DNA from: UMGS1387 sp045540015
Lineage (GTDB): Bacteria; Bacillota; Clostridia; Oscillospirales; CAG-382
NCBI GenBank assembly: GCA_045540015.1
Contig: JAZQGP010000013.1
Coordinates: 62,001-126,000 of the forward strand
Reading direction: 5' to 3'
Length of the DNA stretch: 64,000 nt
In this document: positions 9,569-17,714 of the stretch, one piece after another
How the letters are laid out: the number at the start of each line of letters is the position of its first letter
Numbering within the stretch: the stretch's first letter is position 1
The notes under the pieces: model-generated
Seen by the model: only the letters and a program-made list of their open reading frames with translations
What the model was told of the DNA's origin: nothing
Database searches by the model: none
Position numbers and translations under genes: made by a program

Positions 9569-10522
9569 ATGAATAAATCAGTAACAAAGGCAAAAAAGCC
9601 CGCATCTCTTGACAAAAAGAAGGCCAGAGGCGGATGGTGGTTCGTTCTTCCGTTCGTAATAGGTTTTGTAGTGCTTTATCTGCCTATGCTTTATAAATCT
9701 ATAGAATTTTCCTTTAGTGAAATAACCATTATCCCCAAAGGCGGATACACTCTTGAATTTATAGGCTTTGAAAACTATCAGGAGGCCCTTTTCTCGGACG
9801 CAGCGTACCTGAGAATACTCACCTCCAGCATAAAGCAGCTCGTTCTTGACGTTCCTGCAATTGTTATCTTCTCACTGTTCATGGCTATCGTTCTTAATCA
9901 GAAGATGTTCGGTAGAGCAGTGTTCAGAGCAATATTCTTTATTCCCGTTATTCTTACAACCGGTCTTATCGACTCCATTGACCAGAGCAATGCTGCAATG
10001 GACTACATGAGCTCAGGCGGTATTGATACGGGCGCAGGATCCGGAAACGGAGCAAATGATATTATTAATGCCATGGATGTTACGGCACTGCTCGGAAACA
10101 TGGTGGTAGGTACAGAGCTTGTTGAATACGTTGTAGGAGTTGTTAATAACATCTTCAACATAGTAAACCGTTCAGGTGTACAGATGCTTATATTCCTTGC
10201 AGGTCTTCAGTCTATCTCGCCCTCTATTTATGAGTCGTGTAAGATGGACGGTGCTTCCGGCTGGGAAACCTTCTGGAAGATAACCTTCCCGATGATAAGC
10301 CCGATGATTCTTGTTAATACGGTTTATACTGTTATAGACTCGTTCACCTCCGAATCGAACTCGGTTATGAGATATATCAATGCGGTGTATGAAGGAACAA
10401 CCAAAAACTCCCGAGAGCTCAGCTCTGCGATGTCATGGCTGTACTTCCTGATTGTACTTGCACTCATTGGCGGTGTTGCCGCACTCATTTCAGCGTTCGT
10501 ATTCTACCAGAGACGAGATTAA
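9569..10522 (+). CDS. Sugar ABC transporter permease with extended TM3-TM4 loop
   Basis: 317-residue membrane subunit that begins a second permease pair in the locus. TM1 is WFVLPFVIGFVVLYLPMLY. The EAA loop is ESCKMDGASGWETFWKITFP near residues 223-243. Between the helix ending at TTGLIDSI and the one starting at VQMLIFLAGLQ lies a ~60-residue Gly/Asn/Ala-rich loop (AMDYMSSGGIDTGAGSG and on) that ordinary 290-residue members lack. In E. coli MalF a large loop at the comparable position contacts the binding protein; that parallel is inference. Ribosome site GGAAGGGG at 9551-9558. No separate binding-protein gene is adjacent to this second pair. Confidence 0.9.
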   Translation: MNKSVTKAKKPASLDKKKARGGWWFVLPFVIGFVVLYLPMLYKSIEFSFSEITIIPKGGYTLEFIGFENYQEALFSDAAYLRILTSSIKQLVLDVPAIVIFSLFMAIVLNQKMFGRAVFRAIFFIPVILTTGLIDSIDQSNAAMDYMSSGGIDTGAGSGNGANDIINAMDVTALLGNMVVGTELVEYVVGVVNNIFNIVNRSGVQMLIFLAGLQSISPSIYESCKMDGASGWETFWKITFPMISPMILVNTVYTVIDSFTSESNSVMRYINAVYEGTTKNSRELSSAMSWLYFLIVLALIGGVAALISAFVFYQRRD

Positions 10523-10536
10523 GGAGGGATAACGTA

Positions 10537-11553
10537 ATGAATAAAACAGGAACCAAGCAACTTTCCAGAAAAGATATGAAAATCGAATTCGAGGGAAAAG
10601 TGGGCTTCTGGACAAGACTTAAGCTTAAGCTCTTCTCAGCAGCATTCCTCGGAAAACTGGTTTACGTTATTTTCCGCTTTGTACTTCTCGTTGGTATTTC
10701 CTACATCATACTTTACCCGTTCTTCACAAAGATTATGGCGTCCTTTATGAGCACGTCCGACTTCGTTGACGTAACGGTAAAGCTGATTCCCAGAAATCCC
10801 ACTCTTGACCAGTGGAAATTCATCATACTTGAAAACAAGTATTTCACAGCACTTTTCAATACCGCCCGTGTATCGGTACTTTGCGGATTTTTCCAGACAC
10901 TTATTTGTGCGATTGTCGGATACGGTTTTGCGAAGTTTAAGTTTAAGGGAAGAAATATTCTGTTCTTTGCGGTAATTATCACACTTCTTATTCCGCATGA
11001 CACACTTCTTCTTGCTATGTTCATGCAGTTCAGATATTTTGATATTTTCGGGATTTTCGGACTGTTTACAGCCGGACAGGGCATCAACCTTATAAACACG
11101 GAATGGCCTGTATACCTGCTTTCACTTACCGGACTTGCATTTAAGAACGGTCTGTATATATTCATTTTCAGACAGTTCTATAAGGGCGTTCCGGATGAAC
11201 TTGAAGAAGCTGCATATATTGACGGAACCGGCATATTCCAGACCTTCTTCCGTATCATTCTTCCTCTGTCCGTACCTATGATGACAACCATTTTCATGTT
11301 TGCCTTCTCGTGGCAGTGGACAGACACCTTCTATACTGCATCCCCGTTCTTTACAACAAGCGGTGCTACAATGCTTCCTAACATAGTAAAGGTTCCTTCG
11401 AGCCTCAAGATTGACTTTGCAGCATCCTCTCTCTGGAACTCGGCAATAACGAACACCTGCGGACTTCTTGTAATTCTTCCGCTGTTCATTGTATTCCTGT
11501 TTGCTCAGAGATCTCTTGTTGAAGGTATCGAGCGTTCAGGTATCGTTGGCTGA
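10537..11553 (+). CDS. Carbohydrate ABC transporter permease, MalG type
   Basis: 338 residues. The frame is open from 10435, but the upstream part overlaps the preceding permease gene. The ATG at 10537 has an excellent AAGGAGGG at 10521-10528, so I start there. It has a basic N-terminal extension of about 45 residues, then six helices. The EAA loop is EEAAYIDGTGIFQTFFRIIL near residues 223-242. It partners with the permease ending at 10522 (14-base gap). A strong hairpin terminator follows 36 bases after the stop, closing the operon. Confidence 0.92.
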   Translation: MNKTGTKQLSRKDMKIEFEGKVGFWTRLKLKLFSAAFLGKLVYVIFRFVLLVGISYIILYPFFTKIMASFMSTSDFVDVTVKLIPRNPTLDQWKFIILENKYFTALFNTARVSVLCGFFQTLICAIVGYGFAKFKFKGRNILFFAVIITLLIPHDTLLLAMFMQFRYFDIFGIFGLFTAGQGINLINTEWPVYLLSLTGLAFKNGLYIFIFRQFYKGVPDELEEAAYIDGTGIFQTFFRIILPLSVPMMTTIFMFAFSWQWTDTFYTASPFFTTSGATMLPNIVKVPSSLKIDFAASSLWNSAITNTCGLLVILPLFIVFLFAQRSLVEGIERSGIVG

Positions 11554-11589
11554 TTAAAATGCATAATGCCGTGTTTTCGGCAAAACAGT

Positions 11590-11622
11590 ACCGGACGGAT
11601 AAAACCGTCCGGTGTTTGTTTG
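11590..11622 (+). terminator. Rho-independent terminator of the carbohydrate-uptake operon
   Basis: A 9-bp stem (ACCGGACGG at 11590-11598 with CCGTCCGGT at 11605-11613), a six-base ATAAAA loop and a T-rich tail GTTTGTTTG. It stands between the last permease and the lexA promoter. Confidence 0.8.
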
Positions 11623-11700
11623 TATATTAAGAAAATCACTCCGCAAATGTGAACGATAAGTAAATATTATCGACAAAATCCGCAAAAAGCAAACTTATGT

Positions 11701-11729
11701 TTGACAAACACCTGTTTGTTTGGTATACT
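11701..11729 (+). promoter_or_regulatory. lexA promoter with embedded SOS operator
   Basis: A perfect -35 box TTGACA (11701-11706), a 17-base spacer and a -10 box TATACT (11724-11729). Overlapping the -35 and the spacer is the inverted repeat ACAAAC-acct-GTTTGT (11704-11719). It has the C-x-AAC-N4-GTT-x-G layout of Gram-positive LexA boxes, although the outer bases are A/T rather than G/C. A bound repressor would occlude RNA polymerase, implying SOS autoregulation of lexA and probably of comF downstream. Confidence 0.8.
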
Positions 11730-11774
11730 TGTATTGTAATAAAAAAGAGAAAATATGGACCGGAGGATAAAACT

Positions 11775-12389
11775 ATGGTAAACCTTAAGCCTAAGGAACA
11801 GCGAGTTCTCGACTATTTGAAAGCCAAAATAAAGGAAAAAGGGTATGCGCCTTCCGTAAGGGAAATATGCGCCGACCTTGGGATAAAATCTACATCGACG
11901 GCACATATGTACATAGACCGCCTTGCAACAAAGGGATATATTATACGTGAAAGCGGCAAGAGCAGAACCATTATTATGGCAGAAAACGATGCGGATGCTG
12001 AAAATACTGCAAATAAATATGAGGTTCCCGTTATAGGACAGGTTGCGGCAGGTATACCGATACTTACAGCCGAGAATTTTGACGGATATATGACATTTTC
12101 CTCGGATAAGAAATATGACCCCGAAAGTCTGTTTGCACTTCATGTAAAGGGTGACAGCATGAAGGAAATCGGGATTTTAAACGGTGACATTGTTGTTGTG
12201 GAAAAGCGTGAATATGCGGATAATGGTGAAATTGTTGTCGCAATGATTGAAGACGAAGCCACGGTAAAGCGCTTTTACAAGGAAAACGGTTCCTACAGAC
12301 TTCAGCCCGAAAACCGCGATATGAAGCCTATTTATACCGATGAGGTTTCAATACTCGGTAAAGTTGTGGCAAACGTAAGATATTATTAA
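11775..12389 (+). CDS. lexA: LexA SOS repressor
   Basis: 204-residue transcriptional repressor and self-cleaving protease of the SOS regulon. The N-terminal winged helix (residues 1-65) contains the recognition helix stretch GIKSTSTAHMYIDRL. The C-terminal S24 peptidase domain has the scissile Ala-Gly in GQVAAGIPI (about residue 92), the catalytic Ser in VKGDSMKEIG and the catalytic Lys in DEATVKRFYK. The start at 11775 follows CGGAGG at a good spacing and just precedes the family-typical LKPKEQRVLDYL. The longer open frame to 11697 would run through the promoter and is rejected. comF follows 14 bases later. Confidence 0.97.
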   Translation: MVNLKPKEQRVLDYLKAKIKEKGYAPSVREICADLGIKSTSTAHMYIDRLATKGYIIRESGKSRTIIMAENDADAENTANKYEVPVIGQVAAGIPILTAENFDGYMTFSSDKKYDPESLFALHVKGDSMKEIGILNGDIVVVEKREYADNGEIVVAMIEDEATVKRFYKENGSYRLQPENRDMKPIYTDEVSILGKVVANVRYY

Positions 12390-12403
12390 TCTGAATTTGA
12401 GCA

Positions 12404-13063
12404 ATGAAATATATAGATATATTATTCCCGCCGGCATGTCCGATTTGTTTCGGTCATGTCGGCAGTGCAGTTGTTTGTGAAAGCTGCGAGGATAAGCTGA
12501 AAGCATCAGAAAATATCAGGCAGAAGTATGTAAGTGTTGACGGGAAAAGCGTAAGGGTGCGGTATCTTTACAGATACGGAAAAAGCGAGCTTACAAGATA
12601 TATATTTGCACTCAAAAAGCGTGCAAATACAGAGCTTTTTTCGCATGCCGCACATAAACTTCTGCCCATGCTTTCGGATATACCGTTTACCGAAAACACG
12701 GTAATAACAAATGTGCCTAGAAGAAAAGTGAATGTCCGTATTTTCGGATATGACCATTCCGAGAGGATTGCAAAATTCATCGCCAAACAATCACACGGCA
12801 AGCTCCGATACGAAAAGCTTGTGAAAAGATGCGGATTTTCAAAGGACCAGAAGGACCTTGACGCGGCGGCACGGCAAATAAACGCAAGAGGCAAGTATAA
12901 AGCCGAAAACAGACAGAATGTCAGAAGCATTATACTCTTTGATGACGTTATTACTACCTCAAGCAGCTTTTCCGAGTGTGTAAGACAGCTGAGACATGTT
13001 TACGGGAACGACATTGAGATAACAGGACTGTTTCTTGCAGCAAGAAACGCAGATAATAATTAA
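12404..13063 (+). CDS. comF: ComF-family phosphoribosyltransferase-like protein
   Basis: 219 residues. The N-terminus carries a zinc-ribbon-like double CxxC (CPICFGHVGSAVVCESC, residues 9-25), the mark of ComF/GntX proteins. The C-terminal half has the type I phosphoribosyltransferase PRPP loop IILFDDVITTSSS near residues 177-189. ComF is needed for DNA uptake during natural transformation in Bacillus and Haemophilus; its enzymatic activity is unsettled. It follows lexA by 14 bases and probably shares the SOS promoter. The stop codon's last two bases form the first bases of the palindromic element described separately. Weak ribosome site (TTTGAG). Confidence 0.9.
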   Translation: MKYIDILFPPACPICFGHVGSAVVCESCEDKLKASENIRQKYVSVDGKSVRVRYLYRYGKSELTRYIFALKKRANTELFSHAAHKLLPMLSDIPFTENTVITNVPRRKVNVRIFGYDHSERIAKFIAKQSHGKLRYEKLVKRCGFSKDQKDLDAAARQINARGKYKAENRQNVRSIILFDDVITTSSSFSECVRQLRHVYGNDIEITGLFLAARNADNN

Positions 13064-13360
13064 GGAGCCGCAAGGGAAGCTCTCATAAAAAACAAACAAT
13101 CCGACAAACATTGTAGCTTGTCGGATTATTTTTGTATCAGGCGATATGTTTGCCAAAGGGCAAACTCGATATATTTTGCTTCGCAAAATGCGATATAACC
13201 TCATTTCATTGGGTAGCGATATGATATGAATTCCCAAATCTCGTCCCGAAGGGACATATCGCATCCGTCAGGATATATCGCACCGGCGGTATATCGCAAA
13301 TTCCACAAGGAATTTATATCACTGTAGCGGTTCCAAAGGAAACGCTACATAAGGCTCCTT
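13062..13360 (+). repeat. Symmetric palindromic repeat element between comF and holA
   Basis: A 299-base element bounded by an 8-base terminal inverted repeat (AAGGAGCC at 13062-13069, GGCTCCTT at 13353-13360). Inside are four copies of GCGATAT or a one-base variant (13141, 13166, 13190, 13216), followed by four copies of the inverse ATATCGC or variant (13256, 13275, 13291, 13316). Most neighbouring copies are separated by a tiny hairpin, for example GTTTGCC/GGCAAAC (13148-13165), ATTTTGC/GCAAAAT (13173-13189) and AAATTCC/GGAATTT (13298-13315). Another long hairpin sits at 13324-13350. It fills the gap between two convergent genes almost exactly, touching the comF stop and ending 3 bases from the holA stop. 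Likely a non-coding mobile (MITE-like) or structural element; no transposase present. Confidence 0.75.
13098..13135 (+). terminator. Terminator-like hairpin after comF
   Basis: A 10-bp perfect stem (AATCCGACAA at 13098-13107, TTGTCGGATT at 13118-13127) followed by ATTTTTTG. It lies inside the palindromic element and reads as an intrinsic terminator for the lexA-comF transcript. Confidence 0.65.
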
Positions 13361-13363
13361 TTG

Positions 13364-14497
13364 TCATGTTTGTATTCTTCCTGCAGTACAAATTTTGAAA
13401 ATAAGCTCAAGAAGCAAGGCATACGGATTTGTACGTGAGCCTTTGAGCTTTGCATCGTACTCAACACACAGCGCCGACACGGTTTTGGCAAAGCTGTTTT
13501 CGCCCTTGAAATCACGGTTTCTGTCTGTCAGAACAGCAAGATTTTTGGTAACTACAAATTCGTGAAGTCCGTAGGCTTTTGAAATGCTTTGGGCGTTAAG
13601 CCCCTTTTTAAGTCCCTTTTCTATACAGCGAAGGTCATTTGCCGTTTTGGCAATCGCTCCGAATATGGGCAGTGCCTTTTCCCGACTGTTTTCAAGCACT
13701 TTAAGCGCCTTTGCGGCAGTTTGGAAATTACCGCGAAGTGCAGCGTTTATTATGTCAAAAACCTGAGCTTCGGCACTTTTGGTGCACAGAAAATCAATGT
13801 CGGCAATTGTAAGAGTGTCACGGTTTTCAAAGCGAAGAAAATCTATGCATTTGTCAATTTCGTTTTTGAGAGTTGTCATGTCATTTCCGACGCTTGAGCA
13901 GAGATATACGGCAACGTTTCTTTCGACGTTCAGCTTTGCTTTTGAAAAGTGGCGCAGTATCCATGTGATAAGCACCGCACTTCCGACAGCCTCTTTTTTG
14001 AAATTGACCGTCAGCACGTTTTCGGGGAGCTTTTTTAACAAACCTTTTGAAAAATCAGGAGTATTTCCTGCATAGTACCAGAATATAACAGCCGCACCAT
14101 CGGGCAAATCCTCGATAAAATCAATGAAATAGTCCGCATCTTTCCCGGAAAGACAGGATAAATCGGGTTCAACAAGCCTTACAATACGTACTTTGCCTGC
14201 GTTCTGTTCTGTGCTTTCTTCTTCTGCAAACATATCAAAGGTTTCAATTGCATACGTGTCGCAGGCATCGATAAAATCTTTAAGTGTAAATTCTTTGCCG
14301 TAGAGGCTTTTGACATTGAGACCCGTGTCACCGCATGCTTTGCAAAGCTCACCGTAGTAGTGGTTTTTTGTGTATTCCTCGTCGCCGTAGAACATATAGC
14401 AGCCGGAAAAAGAGCCGTCCTTTATACGCGCTTTAAGCTGTATTATGTTCTGTGCATGTATATCCGAGGTTTTTTCCTTGTAAGAGCCTTTTGCCAT
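13364..14497 (-). CDS. holA: DNA polymerase III subunit delta
   Basis: 377 residues; the delta subunit of the clamp loader, which opens the sliding clamp for loading. It begins after a short extension with IIQLKARIKDGSFSGCYMFY, the family's characteristic N-terminal GCYMFYGDEEY strand-loop. The region around PDGAAVIFWYYAGN matches domain II, and the C-terminal domain contains the helical AQVFDIINAALRG segment. Delta lacks an intact Walker A, as expected. It starts 4 bases after the comEC stop, and its AAGGAG ribosome site lies inside the last codons of comEC. The comEC-holA order is common in Firmicutes. Confidence 0.93.
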   Translation of the reverse strand: MAKGSYKEKTSDIHAQNIIQLKARIKDGSFSGCYMFYGDEEYTKNHYYGELCKACGDTGLNVKSLYGKEFTLKDFIDACDTYAIETFDMFAEEESTEQNAGKVRIVRLVEPDLSCLSGKDADYFIDFIEDLPDGAAVIFWYYAGNTPDFSKGLLKKLPENVLTVNFKKEAVGSAVLITWILRHFSKAKLNVERNVAVYLCSSVGNDMTTLKNEIDKCIDFLRFENRDTLTIADIDFLCTKSAEAQVFDIINAALRGNFQTAAKALKVLENSREKALPIFGAIAKTANDLRCIEKGLKKGLNAQSISKAYGLHEFVVTKNLAVLTDRNRDFKGENSFAKTVSALCVEYDAKLKGSRTNPYALLLELIFKICTAGRIQT

Positions 14498-14501
14498 ATG
14501 C

Positions 14502-16715
14502 TCACTCCTTTAACATAAAGCTTGTTTTGCCGAAGGTGTTGAACATGCCGTCGGCGGAATAATCCTTCTTTGCACGTGTGAAGAACAGATTGCAGTTCGG
14601 CATCGTATCTTTGCCGGGATCAAACTGCGTTTTGGTTTTGCGTGTAAAATATGCGCATATATCGGTGTGACCTTCAAAATCCTCTATTCGGTAGCTGTCC
14701 GAAAACACGGCAAACACCTCTTGCTCTTTGTCAGACACGGTTATACTGTAGCTGCTTTGTCCAAGGTTTGAAAGCGACACGGTAAACTGCGAATGAGAAA
14801 ACGTATGTGGGAAAATCTTGCAGACAATCCCGAAAGCCAAAAGTGATTCGGAAAGAGATTTACCGTCCAGTGTGTCAGGCACGAATACCTCCCTTATTCC
14901 GTATCTAGACGAAAACGAGAGAAGGCTGTCTGCGAGAATGGCTGTATCAGTGTTGTTGTCGGGTAATAAAACTATATAATTAAGTCCGTCAAGACTGTCA
15001 AACACGGCCTTTTGCGGATTTGTACATAAAAGATCGTCCGCATTGAAAATAATGTGGCCGTCCGCACCAAGTTTGATGCCAAGCTGACGGTCGTTTTCGT
15101 TTTTTCTGTAGTAGCTAACGCAAAGCCTGCTATCCTCGGTAACAGCGTTTATTATACCTAAGGTATATAGAAGAAGGCTTGACACAATAACACCCGAAAG
15201 CATGAGTCTGCCTATTTTTGAAGCGCCGAATGATATAAAAAGTGACAGCAGTGCAAGAAAAAGCACTGAAGAAATAAAGATTAAATGCGTATTATCGGCT
15301 TGTACATAAGAATATTTGAAAGAAGAAAAGAAGTCTGAAGCGTTCATAATATATTGTGAGAGCATCGCGCAGACGTTGCCGATAACCGAACACACAAGGC
15401 CGGTCAACGGTAGCAGAGATAAAAAGCACAGTATATTTGCAAGAATAATGAGAAATTCACATGCAAGAGACGTAAAGAGAGTCGAAATGATACCGACGGT
15501 TGAAAATCCGCCAAAGCTGTCTGCACTGAGAGGCAGAGTGAAAATAACTGCACAGAAGTTTGTTATAACCGCACTTATAAAACCAAAGCAAACGGGATGT
15601 GTTTTTGAAAACACAGGGAAAATACGACTCGACGCGTTTCCTGCAAGAATAATGCCGAGTGTTGCGGTGAAAGAAAGCCTTGCCGAAATATCAAGAACAA
15701 CGTAGGGGTTGATGAAGACCATAAGCGCGCCTGCAGAGAACAGAGCAATAATCGAGTCATTTTTCCTGCCGAGCAGAAGTGCGGTATATGTAAAAGAGGA
15801 CATTATTCCTGCCCTTATTACAGAAGCCGAAGCACCTGTAAAGAATATGTAGAAAAGGCAGAACCCTATAAGAAACAGACATCGTAGCTTTTTGTGGATT
15901 GTAAGCCGGACGAGAATACACGAAAGCATTCCCAAAAGCACGCACAGATGCATTCCCGAAACGCACATAAGATGCGACAGACCGCTTTTGGAAAAGCTTT
16001 GCGACATTTGCTTTGAAAAATCCGTTTTATCACCAAGGGTAAGCGCCTTGACAATGGCGGTGCCGGTATAATCGTAATCGCTTTTTATATAGGTGTGAAC
16101 AGCAGAATCAAAGCTTTGTCTGAGTTTTGAAAGAATACTTTTTTGATTGCTTTTAGAGGTTGACAGCACCTCTGCTGATGAAAACACCATAAAAACTTTT
16201 TTGCTTCTGAGATAGTTTTTGGTGTCAAACTCGCCGCTTTCGGCATCCGACAGTTTAGACGGAACTCCTTTGAAAACCACTGTATCTCCGACTGCGGCTG
16301 TGTCACCGGCATAGCTTGTGATTTGTGCGGAAAAAGGTTTTTTCAGGGTACGCTTATCAATGCTTGTGATTTTTATACGTAAAAGAGTCGGTCTTCCGCC
16401 GCCTGAAAAATATGTAACCTTTCCCGAATATGTGTGTTCGTTGTTTCCAAGAGCAGAAAGTACCGTGTCTGAGTATTCTTCGTTTGATTTATAAGCACTG
16501 TATGTAAGACAAACACCAAGTAACAGCATTACCGAGATAAAAATCGCCGCGGCTTTCCTGAACATAACAAGACACGTGATAACAGCAATAGAAACAATGC
16601 ATACGAGCAGTATTTCTTTGTGTTGCGGGAAACTAAGCATAATGAGCGCTTGTGCTATAACAGCTACAGACGCAAAAACGGCAGGCTTTGCAAAGGAAAT
16701 ACTAGGATTATTCAT
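14502..16715 (-). CDS. comEC: ComEC/Rec2-family DNA-uptake channel protein
   Basis: 737-residue polytopic membrane protein that carries single-stranded DNA across the membrane in natural transformation. N-terminal helices are followed by an extracellular DUF4131/OB-like domain (about residues 85-190). The Competence domain has its signature at FSKSGLSHLMCVSGMHL near residue 245, with about eight helices to residue 520. The C-terminal ~215 residues occupy the place of the metallo-beta-lactamase domain, but the HxHxDH metal motif is absent, so that domain is degenerate or inactive. It overlaps mreC by 8 bases upstream and is coupled to holA downstream. Its ATG at 16715 lies within the end of mreC. 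Confidence 0.9.
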   Translation of the reverse strand: MNNPSISFAKPAVFASVAVIAQALIMLSFPQHKEILLVCIVSIAVITCLVMFRKAAAIFISVMLLLGVCLTYSAYKSNEEYSDTVLSALGNNEHTYSGKVTYFSGGGRPTLLRIKITSIDKRTLKKPFSAQITSYAGDTAAVGDTVVFKGVPSKLSDAESGEFDTKNYLRSKKVFMVFSSAEVLSTSKSNQKSILSKLRQSFDSAVHTYIKSDYDYTGTAIVKALTLGDKTDFSKQMSQSFSKSGLSHLMCVSGMHLCVLLGMLSCILVRLTIHKKLRCLFLIGFCLFYIFFTGASASVIRAGIMSSFTYTALLLGRKNDSIIALFSAGALMVFINPYVVLDISARLSFTATLGIILAGNASSRIFPVFSKTHPVCFGFISAVITNFCAVIFTLPLSADSFGGFSTVGIISTLFTSLACEFLIILANILCFLSLLPLTGLVCSVIGNVCAMLSQYIMNASDFFSSFKYSYVQADNTHLIFISSVLFLALLSLFISFGASKIGRLMLSGVIVSSLLLYTLGIINAVTEDSRLCVSYYRKNENDRQLGIKLGADGHIIFNADDLLCTNPQKAVFDSLDGLNYIVLLPDNNTDTAILADSLLSFSSRYGIREVFVPDTLDGKSLSESLLAFGIVCKIFPHTFSHSQFTVSLSNLGQSSYSITVSDKEQEVFAVFSDSYRIEDFEGHTDICAYFTRKTKTQFDPGKDTMPNCNLFFTRAKKDYSADGMFNTFGKTSFMLKE

Positions 16716-17556
16716 AGGTTCTGGAAAAGTCTGTTATAACCATTATGCTGTCGGACTCAAATATATTTTCTCCGGGATTTACAACTGCTGTAACTGTATG
16801 AGTATTTGCATCGGGAACCAGCTTTTCAACGGTACCTATAATAAGACCTGCAGGGTATACGTCTCCGACTCCCGAGGTCAGAATTCTGTCACCGACCGCA
16901 ATTTCCGTTTGGGTAAGAAGTCCTCTTATAAGGCACTTGTTCTGCGAGAACAGACCGAAATCTCCTGAAAGCACACCTGTGTTTCCTGTTTTTTCGTCGT
17001 ATACGCCGACGCTCACATCGTATGAAGTGATGTATCTGCATCTTGCACTTTGCAAATCAACCGAGAATACAACTCCTATCAGTCTGCCGTCAGAGTCAAT
17101 AATAGGCATGTTCTGCTTCAGACCGTGAAATGAGCCTTTGTTTATTATAAAGTCGGAAACGTAGTTCGAGCTTGTACGTGCAATTATTTTTGCATCCGAA
17201 AGGTTAAAGTCGTTTCGTTCCTTTTTCAGCTCAAGAAATTCGTAAAGACTCTCATTTTGCTTTCTGAGTATTTCGTTCTGAGCTTCAAGCGCCGAAAGTC
17301 TTTCCACTTCGCTCTGTAAAGTTTTGTTTTTTTCAGAAAGCTTTTTTACTGACGAAAAATAATCAAATGCGCCTTTGCAAAGGTCGAAGGTGTATTTTCC
17401 TGCAAACTGCAGAGGAGAGGTTATTGTGTTTACGGCATTTGACATTATGCTTCCAAAGGGAGAATTGTATGAAGCAAAGCAAATAAATGAAAGAAGAAAA
17501 GATAAAACAAGGCAAAAACAAAAAAAGCTGTTGCTTTTTCTGTGACGTATTTTCAT
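16708..17556 (-). CDS. mreC: Rod shape-determining protein MreC
   Basis: 282 residues, bitopic: an N-terminal membrane helix (FFCFCLVLSFLLSFICFAS), a coiled coil of about residues 65-105 (KKLSEKNKTLQSEVERLSAL), and then the extracellular twin beta-barrel domain with the family pattern NKGSFHGLKQNMPIID and GDRILTSGVGDVYPAGLIIG. MreC scaffolds the elongasome of peptidoglycan synthesis. Unusually for the family, mreB and mreD are not adjacent; it leads a mreC-comEC-holA operon. The ribosome site AAAGGTGACT precedes the ATG. Confidence 0.93.
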   Translation of the reverse strand: MKIRHRKSNSFFCFCLVLSFLLSFICFASYNSPFGSIMSNAVNTITSPLQFAGKYTFDLCKGAFDYFSSVKKLSEKNKTLQSEVERLSALEAQNEILRKQNESLYEFLELKKERNDFNLSDAKIIARTSSNYVSDFIINKGSFHGLKQNMPIIDSDGRLIGVVFSVDLQSARCRYITSYDVSVGVYDEKTGNTGVLSGDFGLFSQNKCLIRGLLTQTEIAVGDRILTSGVGDVYPAGLIIGTVEKLVPDANTHTVTAVVNPGENIFESDSIMVITDFSRTYE

Positions 17557-17622
17557 AGGTAGTCACCTTTCTTTCGTGTAATATCAGAAAAATTTAAAAT
17601 TAAGGGTTTACTTAAACCGATT

Positions 17623-17651
17623 TTGCAAGTATAATAATTACAATATATTAT
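17623..17651 (+). promoter_or_regulatory. Candidate promoter for the U32-dusB pair
   Basis: TTGCAA (17623-17628), 17-base spacer, TATTAT (17646-17651), 64 bases before the U32 gene in a very AT-rich divergent intergenic region. A 6-bp hairpin GGTTTA/TAAACC lies just upstream. The TATA-rich run offers alternative -10 boxes, so exact placement is uncertain. Confidence 0.4.
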
Positions 17652-17714
17652 AGTATAGTATAGAACATTTACGCTCACTTTGCAAGAGAAAAATGTAAAT
17701 TTACGGAGGTTACA

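Noticed and set aside
10435..10536. N-terminal extension of the last permease
   Set aside because: It overlaps the preceding permease gene out of frame, and its sequence is Cys/Arg-rich; the ATG at 10537 has a strong ribosome site.
13141..13322. Regularly spaced short repeats suggesting a CRISPR array
   Set aside because: Repeats are only 7 bases, change orientation half-way, and the spacers are themselves small hairpins of unequal length. No cas genes are present.
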